This document shows, in pieces, positions 18,535 to 29,653 of a stretch of DNA of 61,582 bases. The notes beneath the pieces are model-generated. The model saw only the letters and a program-made list of their open reading frames with translations. It was not told the origin of the DNA and ran no database searches. The stretch is from contig QJVW01000079.1 in assembly GCA_003235575.1 (NCBI GenBank), forward strand, positions 89,525 to 151,106. The letters are read 5' to 3'. Origin of the DNA: Candidatus Eiseniibacteriota bacterium. Its GTDB lineage: Bacteria > Eisenbacteria > RBG-16-71-46 > SZUA-252. A program made the translations under genes and the position numbers. Each line of letters begins with the position of its first letter. Within the stretch, counting starts at the first letter, position 1.

Positions 18535-19517
18535 AGCAGCCCCTCGACACGTCTCCCGAGTTCGCGGTGCCGACGGCCAACGCGATCGACGTGTCCGAGG
18601 TCCGCGACGGCCTGGGGCGCACGGGACAGAAGACGCTACCCTCGAAGTATTTCTACGATGCCGTCGGGTCCACGCTCTTCGAAGCGATATCGCAGCTGCC
18701 GGAGTACGGGCTAACCCGGGCGGGAGAGCGAATTCTCTCGGAGCGCGCCACGGAGATCGTTCGTCGGATCCCGTTGCCCGTGCGGGTGGCGGAACTCGGC
18801 AGCGGGAGCGGCCGCAAGACGAAGTACGTGCTCGCCGCGATGGCGGAACGGCAGCCGGTGGTCTACCACCCGATCGACATCTCCAGCGCGGCGCTTCAGG
18901 ATTGTGAACGCGAAATGGGGCAGATCCCCACGGTGCGCGTCGCTTCGGTGCACGCCGAGTACCTGGATGGCATGGCCATCATCGCGAAGGAGCGGCGCAA
19001 CGGGGAGCGGCTCCTGGTGCTGTTCCTCGGGAGCACGATCGGCAATTTCGAACGCGATGCGGCGGACGCGTTCATGCGGGAACTTCGCGGAACCTTGCAG
19101 ACGGGGGACACGCTGCTCCTGGCGACGGATCTCGTAAAGCCGGTGGACCAGATGATCCGCGCGTACGACGATCCCGCCGGCGTGACGGCGGCCTTCAACA
19201 AGAACCTCCTGGTCCGCATCAATCGGGAGCTGGATGCGGATTTCGACCTGACGCGGTTCGCCCACGAAGCCCGGTGGAACGCGGACGATCGGTGCATCGA
19301 AATGCACCTTCGCTCGACCGTTCGCCAGCGCGTGGCCGTGCGCGGGGCGGACCTCATCGTCCCCTTCGAGGAGAATGAGACGATCTGGACGGAGAGCTCC
19401 CACAAGTACACGCCCGAGGAGCCCGCGGCCATCGGCCGCCGCGCGGGATTCGAAGAGGGCGGTCAGTGGTTGGACCGGGATTGGCCCTTCGCGCAGACCC
19501 TCCTCGTCGCCTCCTGA
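18531..19517 (+). CDS. egtD: L-histidine N-alpha-methyltransferase EgtD
   Basis: TLPSKYFYDAVGSTLFEAISQLPEYGLTRAGERIL, ELGSGSGRKTKYVL, LFLGSTIGNFERD, SSHKYTPEE. GTG start overlaps egtB stop. Confidence 0.92.
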   Translation: MKQPLDTSPEFAVPTANAIDVSEVRDGLGRTGQKTLPSKYFYDAVGSTLFEAISQLPEYGLTRAGERILSERATEIVRRIPLPVRVAELGSGSGRKTKYVLAAMAERQPVVYHPIDISSAALQDCEREMGQIPTVRVASVHAEYLDGMAIIAKERRNGERLLVLFLGSTIGNFERDAADAFMRELRGTLQTGDTLLLATDLVKPVDQMIRAYDDPAGVTAAFNKNLLVRINRELDADFDLTRFAHEARWNADDRCIEMHLRSTVRQRVAVRGADLIVPFEENETIWTESSHKYTPEEPAAIGRRAGFEEGGQWLDRDWPFAQTLLVAS

Positions 19518-19521
19518 TCGC

Positions 19522-22359
<2,838 letters not shown>

Positions 22360-22675
22360 CCTTCCATTTTCTGCCGCCGTGCGGGCGCCAGCCGACCGTG
22401 GAATGGCCGTGGGTTTCCGATCGGCGGAAGTGCCTCGTGGGATCACTGCATCACCCCGCCATTGTAGGGGATGAGGTCCCGGGCGTCATCGCCCGGGGTT
22501 TGGCGGTCGGGGCGCCGCAGCGCGGCGTGGTACACTTGGTGTCGTCCATCGATGCGCGGGGTCCCTTGGAGTTTTTCATTATGGACGGCTCGAAAGTATT
22601 TGTCGGAACGTCAGTTACAGCGTGCTTGGCGAGTGTTGCGCGTGCCCCGTGCGGGAAGCCAGCCGGGGAGCCGCG

Positions 22676-25432
22676 GTGACCACGGACCGAGGTAGGCGCG
22701 CGCGGAACATCGTCCTCGGCGCCCGCTCGCTCCCGGAGCCGCTACGCGCTCCGTTCATCGACCGCGTGTGCCGCGGCGACGCGGCGCTTCGTGCGGAGGT
22801 GGATTCCCTCCTCTCCGGTCGCGCTCCGGAACCGGACTCCTTCGACGCTGTGATCGAGGCCGCCCTGCAGGAACAGCCGGCGCCGGCCCCGGCCCCGCCC
22901 GAACCCAACCTCGCCGCGCGTCCGGTCGGTCCGATGGGTCCTGCGGAGCCGCAGACCGACGCCGAGCCCGACCACATCGGGCCCTACCGAATTCTCGGCC
23001 GACTGGGCGAGGGGGCGCTGGGAGTCGTCTACCACGCCCGCCAGACCGAGCCGATCCGCCGCGACGTGGCGTTGAAGCGATTCCGCGCGGACCTCGACGC
23101 GGGCGTCGTGCTGTCGCGCTTCGACGTCGAGCGGGAAGCGCTGGCGCTGATGAACCACCCGCATATCGCCCGGATCCTCGACACGGGCTCGGACGCGGGG
23201 GGACGACCCTACGTCGTGATGGAGCACGTCGACGGCGCCTCCATCACCGCCTTCTGCGATCACCACCGTCTCACCATCCCCGAGCGCCTCCGACTCTTCC
23301 TCGTGGTGTGCGATGCCGTGCAGCATGCCCATCAGCGCGGCGTGCTCCACCGCAACCTGAAACCGTCCAACGTTCTCGTGACCGACGCGGGGGGAGCGCC
23401 GACGCCCATGGTGGCGGACTTCGGCGTGGCCGCGGCGATCGCCGATCCGCTGACGACCGACGGCATGGCGACGTTGGACACCATGCTGTCCCGGACGCCC
23501 GCCTACATGAGCCCGGAGCAGGCTGGATCGAGCGCGGCGAGCGTCGATACGCGTTCCGACGTGTACGCCCTCGGCGTCTTGCTCTTCGAACTCCTCACGG
23601 GCGGACTTCCGTTACGGCTGGAGGGGCGTTCCCTCGACGAGGCGCGCGAGGCGATCGCGACGCAGCCTCCGACGCTCCCAAGCGCGCACGGCGGCGGCGA
23701 AGCCGACGCCTACGCTCGCGGGACGACGCCGTCGGGACTGAGCCGGGCCTTGCGCGGCAGGTTGGATCGCGTGGTCGCGAAGGCGCTCCACAAGGATCCG
23801 GATCAGCGGTTCGCTTCGGTGGCGCACTTCGCCGAAGCCCTTCGCTCCCGCGCGGGGGGAACCGCGGATCGGACCAGCGAAGGATCGTGGCGTCACCGTG
23901 CGGGGTCGTTTCTGCGCGGGCACCTCCTGGCGGTTGGTCTCGTCGCGGCGGTCGCGCTTACGTTGATCGCGTTCGCCGCCAACCGTGCCGTCTCGACGGC
24001 GCGCTCCGAGCGGGATCGCGCCCGCGCGGCGGAAGCCGTGGCCCGAAACGAGGCGGCGGCGACGGACCAGGTGACGGCCTTCCTCGAACGCTTGTTCCGG
24101 GGCGCGGAGGATCCGCGTTCGCCCGGGGCATCGCTGCCGGCCCGCGCGCTGCTCGATCGCGGTGTGTTGCGCCTCCGCACCGAATTCCAGGCGGACTCGG
24201 TCTTGCGCGGCCGACTCCTGACCACGATGGGGGAGCTGTACCACGCGATCGGACTTCCTGACGAGGCGGATTCTCTGCTGCGCGAAGCCCTGGCCGTGCG
24301 GGAACGGTCGCTCGGGGCGGATCACCCGGACGTCGGGGCGACACTCGATCTGTTGGGAGCCGCGGCGCGCGATCGCGGCGCCGAGGACGCGGGGCTGTCG
24401 TACTTCGAACGCGCCCTCGCCATCCGAAGGGCGGCGCTGGGGGATTCCGCCGCTCCGGTCCTCGAGAGTTTTCGGCACGTCGCCGGCGCGAACCGGGCGC
24501 TGGGCCGCCTCGATACCGCGGAGCCCTTCCTTCGACGAGCGCTGGAACTGGCGCGGCGGTCGCGCGGCGGGGAGGATCTCGACGTCGCGACGGACGAAAC
24601 CGCGCTCGCATCGCTCCTGACCGAGCGGGGCGCGTACGACGAGGCGGACGTGTTGCTCCGCCACGCTCTGGCCACCCGGAGACGTCTCCTGGCGGCGGGG
24701 GATTCGAATCTCGCGACGACCCTGGACCAGCTGGGGGAGGTGGCGTGGCGCCGGGGTCGGTACGCGGAGGCCGAATCGCTGTGCCGCGAGGCCAGGGACC
24801 TCTATCGCGCGCTGCACGGCGAGGAGGACGCCGCGCTCGCGCGGGCCGACTACCGCCTGGCCCGCGCGCTTCGTGGGGAGGGGAACCTGGTCGACGCGGA
24901 GGCGTTCTACCGATCGGGGCTCGACATGGCGCGACGGACGCTTGGAAACCGCGGTCCCGAGTACGCAACCTACCTTCAGGGATTGGGCGATCTGCTGGTC
25001 TCGGGCGGACGCGTCGCGGAGGCGGAGCCGCTGCTCCGCCACGCGCTCGCCATGCGCCGGCGACTCTTCGGGGGCGACGATCCGAGGGTCGCGGGCAGTC
25101 TGGAGGCGATGGGGGAACTCGAGCTGGCGCGACGGCGCGCCTGGTCGGCGGAGCAGTACTTCACGCAGGCGCGAACCATCCGAGACTCCGCCCAGCCGGC
25201 GGCGAATCCCGAGCGCGCCACGCCGCTGCTGGGACTCGCGCGCGCCGCGCTGCTTCGCGGGGACGTCGCGGGGGCCACCCCGCTGGCGCGGTCCGCGGAC
25301 TCCCTTCGCGCCGCCGCGCTCGGAGACGCCCATCCCTTGACCGAGGAAGCGCGGGCGGTGTATGCAGAATGCCAGGGGGTGACACAGGGAGCCGCGACCG
25401 GTGCGCCCCGAGACGTACCGGTCGCGCCATGA
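22676..25432 (+). CDS. Ser/Thr kinase-like (predicted pseudokinase) TM/TPR protein
   Basis: Kinase fold with VALKRF lysine and ADFGVA, but catalytic loop reads HRNLKPSNV (cac cgc aac). TM helix followed by many TPRs. GTG start 22676 (alternative GTG 22622). Confidence 0.85.
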   Translation: MTTDRGRRARNIVLGARSLPEPLRAPFIDRVCRGDAALRAEVDSLLSGRAPEPDSFDAVIEAALQEQPAPAPAPPEPNLAARPVGPMGPAEPQTDAEPDHIGPYRILGRLGEGALGVVYHARQTEPIRRDVALKRFRADLDAGVVLSRFDVEREALALMNHPHIARILDTGSDAGGRPYVVMEHVDGASITAFCDHHRLTIPERLRLFLVVCDAVQHAHQRGVLHRNLKPSNVLVTDAGGAPTPMVADFGVAAAIADPLTTDGMATLDTMLSRTPAYMSPEQAGSSAASVDTRSDVYALGVLLFELLTGGLPLRLEGRSLDEAREAIATQPPTLPSAHGGGEADAYARGTTPSGLSRALRGRLDRVVAKALHKDPDQRFASVAHFAEALRSRAGGTADRTSEGSWRHRAGSFLRGHLLAVGLVAAVALTLIAFAANRAVSTARSERDRARAAEAVARNEAAATDQVTAFLERLFRGAEDPRSPGASLPARALLDRGVLRLRTEFQADSVLRGRLLTTMGELYHAIGLPDEADSLLREALAVRERSLGADHPDVGATLDLLGAAARDRGAEDAGLSYFERALAIRRAALGDSAAPVLESFRHVAGANRALGRLDTAEPFLRRALELARRSRGGEDLDVATDETALASLLTERGAYDEADVLLRHALATRRRLLAAGDSNLATTLDQLGEVAWRRGRYAEAESLCREARDLYRALHGEEDAALARADYRLARALRGEGNLVDAEAFYRSGLDMARRTLGNRGPEYATYLQGLGDLLVSGGRVAEAEPLLRHALAMRRRLFGGDDPRVAGSLEAMGELELARRRAWSAEQYFTQARTIRDSAQPAANPERATPLLGLARAALLRGDVAGATPLARSADSLRAAALGDAHPLTEEARAVYAECQGVTQGAATGAPRDVPVAP

Positions 25433-25446
25433 AGGATGGGGAGCGC

Positions 25447-26571
25447 ATGAGCGAATTCCACCGCACGACGACAACGTTCCAGCCCGGTGCGAAAACGCTG
25501 CCCCGGGCGTACTACACGTCGCCCGACATTCTGGAACAGGAGCGGGAGCGGATCTTCGCCCGTGGATGGAATCTTGTCGGGCGCGATTCGCGTCTCGCGG
25601 CGCCGGGCGACTACTTCGCCTGCACGGTCGCCGGCGAATCGATCCTCGTCGTGCGCGACCGCGAGGGGACGATCCGCGCGTTCTACAACCTATGCCGCCA
25701 CCGGGGGACCCGCCTGTGCGACGAGTCCTCGGGCCGGTTCCGCGATTCGATCCAGTGCGCGTACCATGCCTGGACCTACGCCCTGGATGGCCGCCTGGTG
25801 GGAGCGCCGCACATGCAAGACGCCCAGGATTTCGACAAGGCGGACCATCCGCTCCACCAGGCCGCGGTGGCGACGTGGGAGGGGTTCGTGTTCGTGAATC
25901 TGTCGGACCGACCGCCGTCCTTCGCCGAGAGTTGGGCGCCGGTGCGAGAACGATTCGCACGATTCGGCCTGTCGCGGCTCGAGGTAGGTCACCGCGTCGT
26001 CTACGACGTGGCGGCGAATTGGAAGCTGGTGTTCCAGAATTACTCGGAGTGCCTGCACTGTCCCACGATTCATCCCAAGCTCGCGTCGGTGCTGCCGTAT
26101 CAAAGCGGGGCGAACGACCTGGTGGAAGGCCCGTTCCTCGGGGGATACATGGAGATCAAGGCGCCGAACGTAAGCGCGACGATGAGCGGGAGCGCGTGCG
26201 GGAGGCTGGTGAGCGACGATTTGGGAGGCGACGATCGTGCGCGGGCGTTCTACTATTCCATCATGCCCAACATGCTGCTCAGCCTGCATGCCGACTACGT
26301 GAACTACTACGTCATCCGCCCCCTCGCCGTCGATCGGACCGAGGTCGAGTCGGAGTGGCTGTTCCATCCCGAGACGATCGCCGATCCGGCCTCCAACATG
26401 CGCGACGCGATCGAATTCTGGGATGTGACGAACCGGCAGGATTGGGACATCGTGCGCCAGAGCCAGCTCGGGATCGCCTCGCATCGCTACGCGCCGGGAC
26501 CCTATTCGCCCCGTGAGAGCATTCCCGCGGCCTGGGATCGCGAATACCTCCGTTGGATGACGGCGGCGTGA
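25447..26571 (+). CDS. Rieske [2Fe-2S] aromatic-ring-hydroxylating-type oxygenase alpha subunit (GbcA/choline-monooxygenase-like)
   Basis: Rieske CRHRGTRLC...CAYHAWTY, mononuclear iron ligands NYSECLHCPTIHP. Alternative ATG 25429 overlaps the kinase stop (ATGA). Confidence 0.88.
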   Translation: MSEFHRTTTTFQPGAKTLPRAYYTSPDILEQERERIFARGWNLVGRDSRLAAPGDYFACTVAGESILVVRDREGTIRAFYNLCRHRGTRLCDESSGRFRDSIQCAYHAWTYALDGRLVGAPHMQDAQDFDKADHPLHQAAVATWEGFVFVNLSDRPPSFAESWAPVRERFARFGLSRLEVGHRVVYDVAANWKLVFQNYSECLHCPTIHPKLASVLPYQSGANDLVEGPFLGGYMEIKAPNVSATMSGSACGRLVSDDLGGDDRARAFYYSIMPNMLLSLHADYVNYYVIRPLAVDRTEVESEWLFHPETIADPASNMRDAIEFWDVTNRQDWDIVRQSQLGIASHRYAPGPYSPRESIPAAWDREYLRWMTAA

Positions 26572-26728
26572 GCCGTCGCTCGGCGCCCCCGCGCGTCGCC
26601 CGACTCCGATCTCAACGTACGCTGGGTTATGCCGATAGGTCTCCCATGCCGCGATCGCGAAACCTCCGTCGTTCCTGCCCGGCCGATTCCGGCTCCTGGC
26701 GGGGGATCCACCGGTGGAGGCCCGCGCC

Positions 26729-28030
26729 ATGACGCGGTGGGGCAAGGGCCCGCTCGTGGCCGCGGTTCCGATCCTCGTGATCATCTGGTTTGCCCTGCAA
26801 GCGCTCGTACCCGGAACGGCGCCTACCGGCGCGTCGCCGCCCGACGCGCCCGAGCCGCGGCGGTCGATCGTCCGCGACACGCTCAAGAGCGGCATGGCGC
26901 TGTCCGAACTGATGGCTTCCAATGGGTTCGACGCGGCGCAGATTCATGAACTCACGGAACTCATTCGAGACTACAAGCGGCCTCGCACGCTTCGGCCGGG
27001 CGTGACCCTACGCTTCTCGGGCCCCGTCGGCGAGATCCCCGATCGCGTGAACGTCCAACTCAATCCGGACTCCACGCTCCGCCTCTACTACGCGGACTCC
27101 ATCTGGACCGCCGAGGTCCAGGCGGTGCCCTTCGTCGTCGACACGGTGCGGCTGTCCGGCGTCATCGAATCGAGCCTCTGGTCGGCGGCGCTGAGCGGCG
27201 AGGTGGATCGCTTGGCCGAGTCCGAATTCCAGGAGTTGGTCTACGACCTCGCGGACGTGTATGCCTGGAAGATCGATTTCACGCGGGACATCCGAAAGGG
27301 AGACGCCTTCCGGGTCGCCTTCGAGCGGAAGGTGCGGCCCGACGGATCGATCCGCAGCCGGCAGTTCCTCGCCATCGAATTGCGGAATCAGGGACGTGTC
27401 TTGCGCGCCATTCCGTTCGCCCGTTCCGACCGGCGCATCGCCTACTACGATGAAGAAGGCCGACCGCTGCGCGGGGCGTTCCTTCGCTATCCGGTTCCGT
27501 TCCGCATCACCAGCGGCTTCAGTCGGAGGCGCTTCCATCCGATCCTGAAGCGCGTTCGGCCGCATCGCGGCATCGACTACGGCGCGCCCTACGGCACACC
27601 GGTTCGCGCGACGGGCCGCGGCACCGTCACGCGGGCGGGACGATGGAGCGGCTATGGACTCGCCGTGGAGATCCGTCACGCGAACGACGTCCGTACCCGC
27701 TACGCCCATCTCAGCGCGATCGGACGGGGCATCCGTTCCGGCGTGCGCGTGGAGCAAGGACAGGTGATCGGAAAGGTGGGCGCCACCGGGCTGGCGACCG
27801 GCACCCATCTTCACTACGAATTTCTGCAGCACGGACAGCACCGGAACCCCCTTTCGGTGAGCGTGCCGGCGGAACCCCCGCTCGAGAAGAAGTACATGGA
27901 AGCGTTTCGCCTACACCGCGACCTGGCGCTCGCGCTGCTCGACGGCGCGGGCGGTCTTGGGGAGACGATGGTGGCGGCGGCCGACGCCACGCCGAGCGAC
28001 CCTGCGCCGAACGACGTCGCATCCCACTAG
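26729..28030 (+). CDS. M23 family peptidoglycan endopeptidase with N-terminal TM
   Basis: HRGIDYGAPYGTPVRATGRGTV and GTHLHYEF (HxxxD / HxH). Confidence 0.9.
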   Translation: MTRWGKGPLVAAVPILVIIWFALQALVPGTAPTGASPPDAPEPRRSIVRDTLKSGMALSELMASNGFDAAQIHELTELIRDYKRPRTLRPGVTLRFSGPVGEIPDRVNVQLNPDSTLRLYYADSIWTAEVQAVPFVVDTVRLSGVIESSLWSAALSGEVDRLAESEFQELVYDLADVYAWKIDFTRDIRKGDAFRVAFERKVRPDGSIRSRQFLAIELRNQGRVLRAIPFARSDRRIAYYDEEGRPLRGAFLRYPVPFRITSGFSRRRFHPILKRVRPHRGIDYGAPYGTPVRATGRGTVTRAGRWSGYGLAVEIRHANDVRTRYAHLSAIGRGIRSGVRVEQGQVIGKVGATGLATGTHLHYEFLQHGQHRNPLSVSVPAEPPLEKKYMEAFRLHRDLALALLDGAGGLGETMVAAADATPSDPAPNDVASH

Positions 28031-28090
28031 CGGGCCGGGCAAATCGAGGGCTGGCGCACAGTCGCCACCGCGGGTAGACTCCACGGAATC

Positions 28091-29626
28091 ATGACCGCGA
28101 TCGACGCCCTTCGGGCCCATTTGCTTCCGATCGAGGACCTCTACCGCGCGACGGCGGTGCTGTACTGGGACCAGGCGACGTATTTGCCCCCCGGCGGCGG
28201 AACCGCGCGTGGACGCCAGATCGCGACGCTCTCGCGGCTGGCGCACGAGCAGTTCACGGCCGCGGAGACCGGGCGACTCCTGGATGCCGCGGCGAAGGAG
28301 ACGGAGGCGCTCCCCTTCGAGTCGGACGAGGCGGCGCTCGTGCGCGTCACGAGGCGCTCGTGGGAGCGGGCCGTCCGCAAGCCCGCCAGTCTCGTCGCGG
28401 AATTCCAATCGCACGTTTCCGAGTGCTACCAGGCCTGGACGGTGGCGCGACCGGCCAACGATTTCGCCCGGATGGTTCCTTATCTGGAGAAGACGCTGGA
28501 GCTCTCCCGGCGCATCGCGGCGTGTTACCCGGGCTACGATCACATCGCCGAGCCGCTGATCGACTTCTCGGACTACGGCATGAAGGTCACCACCCTACGT
28601 AGCCTCTTCGGCGAGCTCCGGGAGCGCCTCGTCCCCATGACCCGCGCCATCGCGGCGCGCCCCGCGCCGGACGCCGCCTTTCTTCGCCGCGGCGCCCCCG
28701 CCGACCAGCAGTTGGCCTTCGGTCTCGAGGTGATTCGCGCGATGGGGTACGACTTCAACCGCGGACGCCAGGACCTGACGCACCATCCGTTCCAAACCAC
28801 CCTCTCGGCCGGAGACGTTCGTATCACGACGCGCGTTCGCGAAGACGATCTGGGCGACGCGCTATTCTCCACGCTTCACGAGTGCGGTCACGCGCTGTAC
28901 GAACAGGGGATCGACAGGCGGCACGAGGGAACACCACTCGCGCACGGCACCTCGGCGGGCGTGCACGAGAGTCAATCGCGGCTGTGGGAGAACATCGTCG
29001 GCAGGAGCCGCGGCTTCTGGGAGCACTTCTTCCCGCGCATGAGGGAACGGTTCCCGAGCCAACTGGGCGACGTCACGGTGGACGCGTTCTACCGTGCGGT
29101 GAATCGCGTCGAGCCCTCGCTCATTCGCGTGGACGCCGATGAAGTGACGTACAACCTGCATGTGATGATGCGCTTCGAGCTGGAGATCGAGCTGCTGGAG
29201 GGGACGATCGCCATCAAGGATCTACCTCGCGTCTGGAACGAGCGGATCGAGAACGACATCGGCCTTCCGGTGCCGGACGATCGGGACGGGGTGCTGCAGG
29301 ACGTCCACTGGTACAACGGACTGATCGGTGGCCAATTCCAGGGCTACACGCTCGGGAACGTTCTCTCGGCGCAGATCTACGACGCGGCCGTGCGGGCGCA
29401 CCCGGAGATTCCCGCGGGCATCCGGAAGGGCGAGTTCTCGAAACTCCACGGTTGGCTGGTCGAGAACATCTACCGCCATGGTTCCAAGTTCACGGCGGAG
29501 GAATTGATTCCGCGCGCCGCGGGAAGCGATCTCTCGATCGAGCCGTACCTCAACTACCTCTGGAACAAGTACCAGCCGCTTTACGGACTACGGGACGAAG
29601 AGCGCGAGCTCGCGGCGCGATCGTAG
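28091..29626 (+). CDS. M32 family carboxypeptidase
   Basis: HECGHALYEQGID (HEXXH) and ESQSRLWENIVGRSRGFW; M32 length. Confidence 0.93.
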   Translation: MTAIDALRAHLLPIEDLYRATAVLYWDQATYLPPGGGTARGRQIATLSRLAHEQFTAAETGRLLDAAAKETEALPFESDEAALVRVTRRSWERAVRKPASLVAEFQSHVSECYQAWTVARPANDFARMVPYLEKTLELSRRIAACYPGYDHIAEPLIDFSDYGMKVTTLRSLFGELRERLVPMTRAIAARPAPDAAFLRRGAPADQQLAFGLEVIRAMGYDFNRGRQDLTHHPFQTTLSAGDVRITTRVREDDLGDALFSTLHECGHALYEQGIDRRHEGTPLAHGTSAGVHESQSRLWENIVGRSRGFWEHFFPRMRERFPSQLGDVTVDAFYRAVNRVEPSLIRVDADEVTYNLHVMMRFELEIELLEGTIAIKDLPRVWNERIENDIGLPVPDDRDGVLQDVHWYNGLIGGQFQGYTLGNVLSAQIYDAAVRAHPEIPAGIRKGEFSKLHGWLVENIYRHGSKFTAEELIPRAAGSDLSIEPYLNYLWNKYQPLYGLRDEERELAARS

Positions 29627-29653
29627 GCGACGTCCCCGTGGGCGCCGCGGCCC

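Noticed and set aside
23612-25960. 782-aa minus ORF opposite the pseudokinase/Rieske genes
   Set aside because: Arg/Pro-rich composition typical of GC-driven open frames.
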